Shown here: positions 22,374 through 31,421 of the stretch, one piece after another
How positions within the stretch are numbered: the stretch's first letter is position 1
How the letters are laid out: the number at the start of each line of letters is the position of its first letter
Assembly (NCBI GenBank): GCA_025456065.1
Contig: JALOLH010000006.1
Span: 1-40,882 of the forward strand
DNA: 40,882 bases
From: Candidatus Nanopelagicales bacterium
GTDB taxonomy: Bacteria > Actinomycetota > Actinomycetes > S36-B12 > CAIYMF01
Direction: 5' to 3'
Made by a program: the position numbers and the translations under genes
Notes under the pieces: model-generated
Databases searched by the model: none
What the model was told of the DNA's origin: nothing
What the model saw: the letters and a program-made list of their open reading frames with translations, nothing else

Positions 22374-25310
22374 TCAGGACCTGGGCAGCGGCTCGACCGG
22401 GTCGTCGACCAGGTGCTCGTGCGCCCAGGCCGCGGCGGCCGTCCGGGACGGGACGCCGAGCTTGGCCAGGATGTTGGAGACGTGCACGGACGCGGTCTTC
22501 ACCGAGATGAACAGGGCGTCGGCCACCTGCCCGTTGCTGCGGCCCTGGGCCACCAGGCGCAGCACCTCGCGCTCGCGGGGGGTCAGCATGGCGCCCGGGT
22601 CGTCGCCAGGGGTCCGGGCCGCGACCCCCTCCTCGCCGCGGGGCAGCGGGATCCGGCCCCGAGCGGCCACCCGTGCGGCGAACGGCTCGAGGCCGGCCGC
22701 GCGCAGCCGGCGCAGCTCGGCCCAGGCCAGCACCACCTGGCCACGGGCCGCGTCCCGGTCGCCGGACCCCACCAGCTGGTCGGCCAGCCGCAGCCGGGCG
22801 TCGACCAGCTCGTGGGCCAGACCCTCGCCGGCGTCCAGCGCCGACACCGCCCCGGACCAGTCCGGGGCGGTGTCTCCGGCCAGCGCCGCGGCCTGGGCAC
22901 CCGTCAGCGCGCACCAGCCGGCATGCGGGCAGGTCCGGGTGAGGTGTGCGCGCATGCCGGTCAGCGCCGCGGGTTCCGCGGCACCGAGGTCCAGCAGCAG
23001 GCGCCCCCAGGCGGACACGAAGGGCCACCCGGCCGGGGCGGGCACGACCGGACCGGCATCCGCCGCGGCGGCGGCCATGACGCCCAGCGCCTCGGGACCC
23101 GCGCCCTCGGCGAGCGCGGCCTCGGCGCGCACCATGGCCAGCGGCAGCATGTGCTGCGGCTGGCGGGCCGCGCGGGCGAGGTGCTGCGTCGCCCGGTCGA
23201 TCGCGTCGGCGGCGGCGTCGAGGTGCCCCCGTCGTACCAGCACGACCGCACGCAGGACGTGCAGGTGCCCGCGCGTCACCGGCGGTGGGTCCATGCGCAG
23301 CGCCTCGTCGACGACACCGAGCGCGTCGTCCCAGGCGCCGTCGAGCACCTGGGCCTCCGCCTCGTTGCCGGCCAGGAAGGCCCCGAACGTGCGGCCCAGC
23401 CCGTGCTCGGTCGCGATCCGGCGACCCTCGGCGGCCAGGGCGGCTGCCTGCGCGAACCGGCCCTCCCCGATCAGCACGTCCGAGTAGTTGGTGTAGTACC
23501 GGAACAGCTCGGCGTGCTTGCCCGACTCCTCGGCGAGCCGTCGGGCCTGCTCCAGGTGGGCCTCGCCGGCCTCCACGTCGCCGAGCTGGACCAGCACGCA
23601 GCCGAGGGTGTTGTGCGCCCCGCTGCGCAGCGCCACCGACCCGGCCTCCTCAGCGGCGCGCAGCGCCTCCTCGGCGCTGGCCTGCGCCTCGGGGAGGGCT
23701 GCCTCGATCATCTGCACGGCGGCCCGGCCGGCCAGCGCCGCCGCGCGATCGGGCGACCCGGGAGGTGCCAGGGCCAGCGCGCGGTCGAGGTCCTCGAGCG
23801 GGTCACGCTGCGCGCCCTCGCACTGCATCGCCCGTGCCACGAGCAGCTGGGCCGCGCGGGCCGGGTCCGAGGCGATGCCGGCCTCGTCGAGCGCGGCGTC
23901 GAGCAACCCGATCGCCCGGTCGGCCTGGCCGAGCCGACCGGCGGCGCTGCTGGTCCGGCGCAGCAGCTCGGCGCGATCGAAGCCCGCGCGCTCGGCGGGT
24001 GCGGACACCTGGTCCCAGAGGTCGAGCGCCCGCTCCAGGTGGGCCATCTGCTCCTGCCAGGCGTAGATGGCGCGTGAGTGGTCCGCCGCCCGCAGCGACC
24101 AGGCGAACGCGCGGTCGGACTCGTGGGCCGACATCCAGTGGTGGGCGATCTCGCCGGCCTGCTCCGGTCGCGCGGTCTGCTCCAGCGCCTCGGCGTACCG
24201 GGCGTGCAGCCGGGCGTGCTCGCCGGGCAGCAGGTCGTCGTGCACGGCCTCACGCATGAGCGCGTGCCGGAAGGCGTACCCGACGCGGTCGGCGTCGACG
24301 ACGAGCACCTGGCCGCCGACCGCCTCGCGCAGGGCGGCGTCCAGGGCTGCCTCGTCGTCGTCCATCACCGCCAGCAGCACCTCGTGGTCGATCCGGGTGC
24401 TGGCCGCGGAGGCCATCCGCAGCAGTTGCCGGGTGCTGGGGGCCAGCCGGTCCAGCCGCGTCAGCATGAGGTCGCGCAGCGTCTCGGGGATGGCGCCCGC
24501 GCCGTCGGCGCAGGCGGTCAGCTCCTCGACGAAGAACGGGATGCCCTGGCTGCGCTCCCGGATGCGGGCCAGCGAACGGTCCGGCACCTCACCGCCGGAG
24601 ATCGCGCGCGCGAGCACGCCGACGTCGCCGTCGTCGAGGCGCTCGAGGGTGATGCGGTGCGCGTGCGGCAGCCGGTCGACCTCGACCAGCCAGGGCAGCA
24701 GCGGATGGGTCCGCCCGACCTCGTCGCGCCGATACGTGAGCACCACGAGCACCGCGGCGTCGCCCACCGTCCGGGTGAGGAAGCGCAGCAGGTCGCGGGT
24801 GGCCGAGTCCGACCAGTGCAGGTCCTCGACGACCAGGACGAGCGGGCGCTCGGCGGCCACCCGCTCGACCAGCGTCGCCATGGCCTCGAACAGCCGCCCC
24901 CGGCCCAGCGGGTCGTTCGTGCGGGCGCGGCCGAGCTCCGGGACCAGGCCGGCGAGGTCCTCGCGGCCGGGGCCGGCCAGCTCGGCGATCCGCTCCGAGC
25001 CGAGCTGCACCGCCAGCTCGCGCAGGATGCCCGCGACCGGGGCGAACGGCGGGCCGTCCGGGCCCAGCTCGAGGCAGTGCCCGGCGACCACGACGACGCC
25101 CGGCTCGAGGCCCTCGGCGAACTCGCCGACCAGCCGGGACTTGCCGATCCCCGCCTCGCCGGCGACGACCACGACCTGCGGGACCCCGGCCCGGGCGACC
25201 GCGAGCCGCTCCCGGAGCTCGTCGAGCTCCCGGGAGCGGCCCACCATCGGGGTCCCGTTCGGGGCCCAGGCCGCCCTCATGGCGACCATGCTGCCAGCGT
25301 CGATGCCCAC
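22374..25310 (-). CDS. LAL-type LuxR transcription regulator (AAA ATPase plus HTH)
   Basis: Predicted 978-residue regulator of the MalT/LAL class. An N-terminal ATPase starts at about residue 20 (MVGRSRELDELRERL) with P-loop GEAGIGKS (51-58), and Walker B LVLVVEDLHWSD near 170. The middle 550 residues are helical with TPR-like repeats for ligand or protein sensing. The C-terminus is a LuxR helix-turn-helix: LTPREREVLRLVAQGRSNGQVA followed by VKTASVHVSNILAKLGV. It probably activates target operons on binding an unknown inducer. The start is uncertain: GTG at 25310 or ATGs at 25289 or 25280, none with a clear ribosome site. The 69-residue gene ends 17 bases upstream. Confidence 0.9.
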   Translation of the reverse strand: MGIDAGSMVAMRAAWAPNGTPMVGRSRELDELRERLAVARAGVPQVVVVAGEAGIGKSRLVGEFAEGLEPGVVVVAGHCLELGPDGPPFAPVAGILRELAVQLGSERIAELAGPGREDLAGLVPELGRARTNDPLGRGRLFEAMATLVERVAAERPLVLVVEDLHWSDSATRDLLRFLTRTVGDAAVLVVLTYRRDEVGRTHPLLPWLVEVDRLPHAHRITLERLDDGDVGVLARAISGGEVPDRSLARIRERSQGIPFFVEELTACADGAGAIPETLRDLMLTRLDRLAPSTRQLLRMASAASTRIDHEVLLAVMDDDEAALDAALREAVGGQVLVVDADRVGYAFRHALMREAVHDDLLPGEHARLHARYAEALEQTARPEQAGEIAHHWMSAHESDRAFAWSLRAADHSRAIYAWQEQMAHLERALDLWDQVSAPAERAGFDRAELLRRTSSAAGRLGQADRAIGLLDAALDEAGIASDPARAAQLLVARAMQCEGAQRDPLEDLDRALALAPPGSPDRAAALAGRAAVQMIEAALPEAQASAEEALRAAEEAGSVALRSGAHNTLGCVLVQLGDVEAGEAHLEQARRLAEESGKHAELFRYYTNYSDVLIGEGRFAQAAALAAEGRRIATEHGLGRTFGAFLAGNEAEAQVLDGAWDDALGVVDEALRMDPPPVTRGHLHVLRAVVLVRRGHLDAAADAIDRATQHLARAARQPQHMLPLAMVRAEAALAEGAGPEALGVMAAAAADAGPVVPAPAGWPFVSAWGRLLLDLGAAEPAALTGMRAHLTRTCPHAGWCALTGAQAAALAGDTAPDWSGAVSALDAGEGLAHELVDARLRLADQLVGSGDRDAARGQVVLAWAELRRLRAAGLEPFAARVAARGRIPLPRGEEGVAARTPGDDPGAMLTPREREVLRLVAQGRSNGQVADALFISVKTASVHVSNILAKLGVPSRTAAAAWAHEHLVDDPVEPLPRS

Positions 25311-25327
25311 GCGTCAGCGCTCGTGGC

Positions 25328-25537
25328 TCAGCGGATCGCCCGCATGACGTCGGCCTGGGCGCGCAGGACCTGGGCGTCGGACAGCCAGCCCGGGCTGGCG
25401 CCCGGCGTGCGCAGCGCCCGGGTGCGCGGCATGCGCGCGGTGCGATCGGTCTCGGCCGACGCGGCCCGCCACAGGACCGCGTGGCCGCGCCGGGCGAACG
25501 GGCTGCGGATCGTCGCGAGGGTGCTCTGGATGCTCAT
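25328..25537 (-). CDS. Small hypothetical basic protein
   Basis: Predicted 69-residue protein starting MSIQSTLATIRSPFARRGHA, basic, with a central ARMPRTRALRTPG stretch and a helical end DAQVLRAQADVMRAIR. No membrane segment or known domain is seen. I accept it because AGGAGG lies six bases before the ATG at 25537 and the codon bias is typical. It lies immediately upstream of the LAL gene on the same strand and could be co-transcribed. Function unknown. Confidence 0.6.
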   Translation of the reverse strand: MSIQSTLATIRSPFARRGHAVLWRAASAETDRTARMPRTRALRTPGASPGWLSDAQVLRAQADVMRAIR

Positions 25538-25641
25538 GGTGTCCTCCTCGGTTCCTCGTTCCCTCTGGACACCACGGTCCTCGCTGAGGCACCCGGCCCG
25601 CATCGGAGGAACTGCGCATCTTCGCCGGCCCCGCCCGGCCC

Positions 25642-25673
25642 CGTGGCGCCCTGAGGTACCTCAGGGCGCCACG
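25642..25673. terminator. 32-base perfect palindrome after the VOC gene
   Basis: The arms, 25642-25657 and 25658-25673, are exact reverse complements (core CTGAGGTACCTCAG). The palindrome starts 19 bases past the stop of the VOC gene (25692) on its strand, so it is most likely its terminator hairpin. The divergence to the 69-residue gene's promoter region is about 100 bases. Confidence 0.6.
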
Positions 25674-25691
25674 ACTGCCGCCGGCGCCGCC

Positions 25692-26066
25692 TCAGAGCGT
25701 GGCGACGGACAGGATGTTGCCGTCCGGGTCGTGGAACCAGACGCCGCGGCCGCCGTCGATGCTGGCGACCCCGTCGGCCCAGGCGATGCCCTCGGCCTCG
25801 AACTCGTCGAAGGTGATCCCGCGGTCCCGCAGCTGCTGGACCTCGGCGTCGAAGGCGTCGTCCGGGACCTGGAAGCCCATCGACGTCGCCTGGTTGGTGC
25901 CCGCGTACGCCGACTGGTAGAGCAGGAAGTGCGCCGACCCCGCCGAGTAGACGACCCCCTCGGGGCGTTCGTCACCGACGAACCCCAGGGTCTGCTCGTA
26001 GAACGAGCGGGCGCGGGACAGGTCGCTGGTGGGCAGCGTGGTGTAGCCGTCGAAGGTGGAGAGCAT
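25692..26066 (-). CDS. VOC (glyoxalase/bleomycin-resistance) family protein
   Basis: Predicted 124-residue protein with the vicinal-oxygen-chelate pattern: two beta-alpha-beta-beta-beta units, starting TTLPTSDLSRARSFYEQTLGF (unit 1) and ATSMGFQVPDDAFDAEVQQL (unit 2), ending DGGRGVWFHDPDGNILSV. It is of the glyoxalase-like single-domain type that dimerises to bind a metal or small molecule. No specific reaction can be given. The start ATG at 26066 has GAGGAC seven bases upstream. Confidence 0.88.
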   Translation of the reverse strand: MLSTFDGYTTLPTSDLSRARSFYEQTLGFVGDERPEGVVYSAGSAHFLLYQSAYAGTNQATSMGFQVPDDAFDAEVQQLRDRGITFDEFEAEGIAWADGVASIDGGRGVWFHDPDGNILSVATL

Positions 26067-26212
26067 GGGTGCGTCCTCAGGGTCGGGGCGCTCGCGCGCC
26101 CGCCCTCCCCGGACCCGGAGCGCCGGTTTCTCCCCCCGCGGGCCCGGACGCTACGCGCGTCGGTCCGGCGGGCCAAGGGGTGCCCGTCCCGGGAGCAGGC
26201 CGCCATGGACGT

Positions 26213-26224
26213 TACCCGCGGGTA
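26213..26224. promoter_or_regulatory. Palindromic operator candidate upstream of the PFOR operon
   Basis: TACCCGCGGGTA (26213-26224) is a perfect 12-base palindrome in the 258-base gap between the divergent VOC and PFOR genes, 100 bases before the PFOR start. TACGCT (26286-26291) further down is a plausible -10. The dyad shape and position suit a TetR- or similar-type repressor, but the regulator is not in this window. Confidence 0.4.
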
Positions 26225-26324
26225 GGGAGGAATGGGACCCCCGCCGACGGGACGATGGACCCACGATCGCCCCGCAGGGCCGACCTACGCTGGCGGCACG
26301 CTCCAGTGTGACGTGAGGACTGCG

Positions 26325-29300
26325 ATGACCCAGACCATGGACAGCCATCCCACGGACGACCTCGGCCTGGCCGACGTCGGGCAGGAGCCGCTGCACAGCC
26401 CCGAAGCGGTCGGCTCTCCCCCGTACCCGGGCGTGCCGATGGTCATCAACGGCAACGGCGCGGTCGCCCACGTGATGAAGCACGTCTGCGGCGGTGTCAT
26501 CGGCTACCCGATCACCCCCTCGACCGAGATCTCCGAGCTCTACGAGGCCTACCGGGCCGAGGGCGGGGTCAACGTCTGGGGCAAGCACCCGTTCTTCTTC
26601 GAGCCCGAGGGCGAGCACTCGGCGCAGTCCGGCGCGCTCGGCGCCGCGCTCACCGGCGGGCAGTTCATCTCGAACGCCTCGTCCAGCCAGGGGATCCTCT
26701 ACGCGATGGAGTCCCACTACGTCACGGTGGGCAAGAAGATCGGCGGCTTCGTGCTGCAGGTCGCCGCCCGCGTGGTGAGCAAGCACTCCCTGAACGTCAT
26801 GGCCGGCCACGACGACGTGTACGCCCTGCTGAGCGCCGGCTACACGATCCTCTTCGGCTCGAACCCGCAGGAGGCCGCCGACCTCGCCGCGATCGCCTAC
26901 CGGACCTCGGCGCTGAGCCTGATCCCGGTCGCGAACGCGATGGACGGGTTCTCCACCAGCCACATGCTCAGCGAGGCCCGGATGCCCGAGCCGGAGCTGC
27001 TGCGCGAGTACCTCGGCGACCCGTCCGGGCGGATCCCCTGCCCGACGGTGGCCCAGGAGCTGCTGTTCGGGGCCAAGGGCCGGGTCTTCCAGCTCGAGGC
27101 CTGGCTGGCCCGGCACCGTGACGACCTGCGCCCCGCGGACCTCACCGCGCTGAGCGCGCACCTCGCCGCGAACGCCGACGCGGTCGAGGCCGACGCCGAG
27201 GGCGCCCTGCTCGCCGACACGCTCGAGTGGATCCCCGAGGAGCTGCACGGCCCGTGGCGCCGGCAGTGGCGCAACGCCATGCAGCAGGGCACCCGCCAGC
27301 TGGTGCCCGCGCTGGTCGACGTGCACAACCCCGGCCTCACCGGACCGGTGCAGAACCAGCCGGACTTCCAGGCCGGCGCGGTCGACCACCGCACGCACTT
27401 CGCCAGCGCCGTGCCCGGGCTGGTCCGCCAGGCGATGACCGAGTACGCCGAGCTCACCGGCCGCGAGTACCACCCGGTGCACGCCTACCAGTGCGAGGAC
27501 GCCGAGTACGTGATGGTCGGCCTCGGCTCGATCACCGACGACGTGCGCGCCGTGGTCGACCACCTGCGCGGCCAGGGCGTGCGCGCCGGCGTGGTGTCGG
27601 TCAAGCTGCTGCAGCCGTTCCCCGAGGCCGAGCTCGTCGAGGCGCTGCGCAGCGCCAGGGTCGTCACCGTCCTCGAGCGCTCCGACCAGACGGCGCTGAC
27701 CGGCTTCGTCACCCAGGCGCTGTTCAAGGCCCGGGCGAACGCCGACGCGCTGGCCGCCGGCGCGGTCGCCCAGCACGAGGGCATCGCCGCGATGGCCGCC
27801 ACGCCCCGCCTGGTCACCGCGATCTTCGGCCTCGGCGGCCACGACGTGCAGCCGCGCCACCTCATCGCGGCGTACCGGAACATGGCCGACGGCGCGCCCT
27901 CGCCGCTGGTGTACCTCGGCTCGCAGTTCTTCGCCAAGGAGCCGACCGGCCAGATGGCGGCCCTGCAGGCCAAGCTCAAGGCGGCGTACCCCGAGACCGA
28001 GCTCATGGCGCTGGAGACCGAGCCCAACCCGGCCATGCTGCCGGCCGAGGCGATGCGCATCCGGTTCCACTCGGTCGGCGGCTACGGCACGATCGCCACC
28101 GGCAAGCTGCTCACCGACGTGCTCGCCGGCGTGCTCGGCATGCACTCGAAGTCCGCGCCGAAGTACGGCTCGGAGAAGTCCGGTGCGCCGACGAACTACT
28201 ACATCACCCTGAGCCCCGAGCCGGTGCTCATCACGAACGCCGAGCTCGAGGACGTCGAGGTCGTCATCTCGCCGGACCACAAGGCGTTCATCCACACCAA
28301 CCCGCTCAAGGGCCTGGTCGAGGGCGGCACGTTCATCCTGCAGTCCGACCTGGCGCCCGAGGACGTGTGGCGCGAGCTGCCGAAGTACGCCCGGCGCACG
28401 ATCCGCGACCGCCGCATCCGCTTCCTGGTGGTCGACGCGTTCAAGGTCGCCAAGGCGCACGCCCCGACCCCCGACCTCGAGCTGCGCATGATGGGCATCG
28501 CGTTCATCGGCGCGGTCGCCGCGCACGTGGACCGCGTCGTCGGCGGCGCGAGCGCCGAGGCCATCGAGGCCAAGGTGCGCAGCCAGATCGAGAAGAAGTT
28601 CGCCTCCAAGGGCGCCGCGGTCGTCGAGGGCAACATGGCCGTGATCCGCGACGGCATGGCGGCCACGACGGCCGTGCCCTACGACACCCCCGAGTTCCTC
28701 GTCATCGACGAGGAGGCCGGCCGCCAGCTGGCCCTGCACTCGGTGATGACCTCGGCCGAGATGTGCGGCACGTCGTCGGGCGCCACCGCGCTGTTCGACC
28801 CGGCCTACTACGAGGACCTGATCGCCCGGCCGTTCCGCGAGGGCACGATCGGCGAGGCCCCCGTGCTGCCCGGGATCGGGCTGTTCATGCCGGCCGGCAG
28901 CGCCGCGGCCAAGGACAAGGGCCTGTTCCGGCTGACCGTGCCGCAGTTCCACCACGACCTGTGCACCGGGTGCATGGAGTGCGCGCTGGTCTGCCCGGAC
29001 GCCGCGATCCCGAACACCGTGCACGAGGTGCACGACCTGCTGCTCGCCGGCATCCGCGGCCTCGACGTCACCGAGCCGCAGCGCGACGCGCTGCGCGGGC
29101 AGGTGTACGCGCTGGCCGAGCGGGTCCGCGGGGCGCTGCGCGAGGGCGGCGAGGCGCCGTTCCACGAGGTGGTCCGCGACGCCGTGGCGACCCTCGACGT
29201 CGACTCGCCCACCCTGCGGCACGCGTTCGACGACCTGGTCGAGCGCCTCGCCGTGTTCCCGGTGGCGCGGACGCGCCCGTTCTTCGACGCGATGGAGAAG

Positions 29301-31421
29301 CAGACCGCGGGCACCGGCGGGCTGTTCGCGGCGACGATCGACCCGTGGAAGTGCACCGGCTGCCTGGAGTGCATCGACGTCTGCGGGCCCGCGGCGCTCA
29401 CCCCGCTGGCCCAGGACGCCGACGTGCTCACCGGCCTGCAGGAGCGCTTCGAGTTCATGCACGACCTGCCGCCCACGCCCAAGCGCTTCTACGAGGGCGC
29501 GATGACCGGCGAGGGCGACCGCAAGCGGCTGCTGCTCGACCTGCCCAACTTCTACGCGACCACCGGCGGGCACGGCGCCTGCCGGGGGTGCGGCGAGGTC
29601 ACCGCGATCCGGCTGGTCATGTCGGCCAGCCACGCGCTGGGCCAGGAGCGCCGCAAGGCGCACATCCGTGAGCTGAACGAGCTGCTCGCCGCCCTCGAGG
29701 ACAAGCGCACCTCGATCAGCGAGGACGCCGAGCGGGTGGCGCGGATCGACCGCCTGGTCGACGTGCTCGAGCGGCGGCTGTACCTCTACGAGGGCGGCCC
29801 GACCGGCAACGGCCCGTCGTCGACGGTCATCGCGAACGCGACCGGCTGCAGCTCGGTGTACGCCTCCACGATGCCGTTCAACTCCTACCTCGACCCCTGG
29901 GTGAACAGCCTGTTCCAGGACACCCAGCCGCTGGCCAAGGGCCTCTTCGAGGGCCTGTCGGCGCAGGCCGCCGGCGACGTCAAGGCGATCCGGCTGGCCC
30001 GCCTCGAGCTCGACGACGCCTACGACCCGGCCGTGCACGAGCCCGAGCTGCGGGTGCTCACGTGGGAGCAGTTCACCGCCGACGAGCGCGCGATGCTGCC
30101 CACCGTGATGACCATCGGCGGCGACGGCGCGAGCTACGACATCGGCTTCGGCGCCATGTCGCGCGTGCTCGCCAGCGACACCCCGATCAAGGTCCTGGTG
30201 CTGAACTCCGGCGCGTACTCGAACACCGGCGGCCAGACCTCCACCTCGAGCTTCACCGGGCAGGACTCCGACCTCGCGCGGTTCGGCGGGGCACACCACG
30301 GCAAGCACGAGACCCGCAAGGAGCTCGGCCTGCTCGCGTCGTTCCACCCGAACGTCTTCGCGTGCGCGACCAGCACCTCGATGCACGGGCACTTCCTGGC
30401 CACGACCATGGAGATGCTGGACTACCCGGCGCCGGCCGTCATGGACGTCTACACCCCGTGCGGCTCGGAGCACGGCATCTCCGAGGCGCACTCGAACGCC
30501 CGCGCCCGGCTGGCCGTGGAGAGCCGGATGCACCCGCTGTTCGTGCACGACCCGCGCCGCGGGACAACGCTGCACGACTGGTTCAGCCTCGACGGCAACC
30601 CCGACGTCGGCGCGACCTGGACGACCTCGACCCTGCAGTACCTCGACGACGAGGGCCAGGTGCAGCTGCTCACCACCCCGCTCACGCCGGCCGTCTTCGC
30701 GCTGGGCGAGGTGCGGTTCAAGAAGCAGTTCCGCCGCCTGCGCGCGGACGAGGAGGATGCGGCCCTGCCGATCGAGGACTACGTCGAGCTGGCCCGCGAG
30801 GACCGCGGCACGCGCGTGCCCTACATCATCGCCACCGACGACGAGCAGCACCTGATCAAGGTGGCCTGCTCCGAGGCGATCGTGGCCCTGGTCGAGGACC
30901 GCCGGCGCTACTGGCAGACGCTGCAGTACCTCGCCGGCGTCCACGAGGCCCAGCTCACCGCGCTGCACAAGGCGGACTTCGAGTCCCTCAAGGCGCAGTA
31001 CGACGAGGCCATGCGTGCGCGTGAGACGTCCATGGACGACATCGCCCGGGCCATGTCCGAGCTGGCCACCGCCAGCCGGGCCCCGGTCGGCGCGGGCGTG
31101 GGAGGCGGCCTCGGACTGGGTGCGCTCGGTGGCGGGGCACCGGCCGCGGCCGCGGCCCCCTCGGCCGAGGACTCGTGCGCACCCGCAGCAGCCGGGCCGG
31201 TCTGGCTCGACCCGGCGGACGAGGCGAAGTGCACCGACTGCGGCACCTGCTACCAGGAGCTGCCGCAGTTCTTCGAGAAGGCCACCGTGGTCATCGACGG
31301 CGCGGCCCGCCAGATCGCCCGGATGATCCCCGGCTCGGCGCAGTCGGTCGAGGTCACCCCGGACATCGCCCGGCGGATCGAGCGGGTGAAGGCCACGTGC
31401 GACGCGGAGATCATCCGATGA
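26325..31421 (+). CDS. nifJ: Long pyruvate:ferredoxin (flavodoxin) oxidoreductase-like protein, 1698 residues
   Basis: Thiamine-diphosphate and iron-sulfur enzyme expected to convert pyruvate or another 2-oxoacid plus CoA to acyl-CoA, CO2 and reduced ferredoxin. Seen in order: substrate/TPP-pyrimidine motif GYPITPST (60-67), domain with VGGYGTIATGKL, [4Fe-4S] motifs CTGCMECALVC (from C880) and CTGCLECIDVC (from C1010), proximal-cluster cysteines in GACRGCGE, NATGCSS and YTPCGSEHG, and the TPP Mg site GGDGASYD (about 1265) with YSNTGGQ. A third Cys set (CTDCGTC, from C1636) ends the protein after a Gly/Ala linker. Typical members are near 1200 residues. The ATG at 26325 has GAGG upstream. The 3' end overlaps the next gene by four bases. 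Confidence 0.9.
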   Translation: MTQTMDSHPTDDLGLADVGQEPLHSPEAVGSPPYPGVPMVINGNGAVAHVMKHVCGGVIGYPITPSTEISELYEAYRAEGGVNVWGKHPFFFEPEGEHSAQSGALGAALTGGQFISNASSSQGILYAMESHYVTVGKKIGGFVLQVAARVVSKHSLNVMAGHDDVYALLSAGYTILFGSNPQEAADLAAIAYRTSALSLIPVANAMDGFSTSHMLSEARMPEPELLREYLGDPSGRIPCPTVAQELLFGAKGRVFQLEAWLARHRDDLRPADLTALSAHLAANADAVEADAEGALLADTLEWIPEELHGPWRRQWRNAMQQGTRQLVPALVDVHNPGLTGPVQNQPDFQAGAVDHRTHFASAVPGLVRQAMTEYAELTGREYHPVHAYQCEDAEYVMVGLGSITDDVRAVVDHLRGQGVRAGVVSVKLLQPFPEAELVEALRSARVVTVLERSDQTALTGFVTQALFKARANADALAAGAVAQHEGIAAMAATPRLVTAIFGLGGHDVQPRHLIAAYRNMADGAPSPLVYLGSQFFAKEPTGQMAALQAKLKAAYPETELMALETEPNPAMLPAEAMRIRFHSVGGYGTIATGKLLTDVLAGVLGMHSKSAPKYGSEKSGAPTNYYITLSPEPVLITNAELEDVEVVISPDHKAFIHTNPLKGLVEGGTFILQSDLAPEDVWRELPKYARRTIRDRRIRFLVVDAFKVAKAHAPTPDLELRMMGIAFIGAVAAHVDRVVGGASAEAIEAKVRSQIEKKFASKGAAVVEGNMAVIRDGMAATTAVPYDTPEFLVIDEEAGRQLALHSVMTSAEMCGTSSGATALFDPAYYEDLIARPFREGTIGEAPVLPGIGLFMPAGSAAAKDKGLFRLTVPQFHHDLCTGCMECALVCPDAAIPNTVHEVHDLLLAGIRGLDVTEPQRDALRGQVYALAERVRGALREGGEAPFHEVVRDAVATLDVDSPTLRHAFDDLVERLAVFPVARTRPFFDAMEKQTAGTGGLFAATIDPWKCTGCLECIDVCGPAALTPLAQDADVLTGLQERFEFMHDLPPTPKRFYEGAMTGEGDRKRLLLDLPNFYATTGGHGACRGCGEVTAIRLVMSASHALGQERRKAHIRELNELLAALEDKRTSISEDAERVARIDRLVDVLERRLYLYEGGPTGNGPSSTVIANATGCSSVYASTMPFNSYLDPWVNSLFQDTQPLAKGLFEGLSAQAAGDVKAIRLARLELDDAYDPAVHEPELRVLTWEQFTADERAMLPTVMTIGGDGASYDIGFGAMSRVLASDTPIKVLVLNSGAYSNTGGQTSTSSFTGQDSDLARFGGAHHGKHETRKELGLLASFHPNVFACATSTSMHGHFLATTMEMLDYPAPAVMDVYTPCGSEHGISEAHSNARARLAVESRMHPLFVHDPRRGTTLHDWFSLDGNPDVGATWTTSTLQYLDDEGQVQLLTTPLTPAVFALGEVRFKKQFRRLRADEEDAALPIEDYVELAREDRGTRVPYIIATDDEQHLIKVACSEAIVALVEDRRRYWQTLQYLAGVHEAQLTALHKADFESLKAQYDEAMRARETSMDDIARAMSELATASRAPVGAGVGGGLGLGALGGGAPAAAAAPSAEDSCAPAAAGPVWLDPADEAKCTDCGTCYQELPQFFEKATVVIDGAARQIARMIPGSAQSVEVTPDIARRIERVKATCDAEIIR

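Noticed and set aside
26151..30968. A 1605-codon open frame on the minus strand opposite the PFOR gene
   Set aside because: It is a mirror of the strongly biased PFOR codons: repetitive His/Val/Arg/Gly-rich translation, no ribosome site, no recognisable domain.
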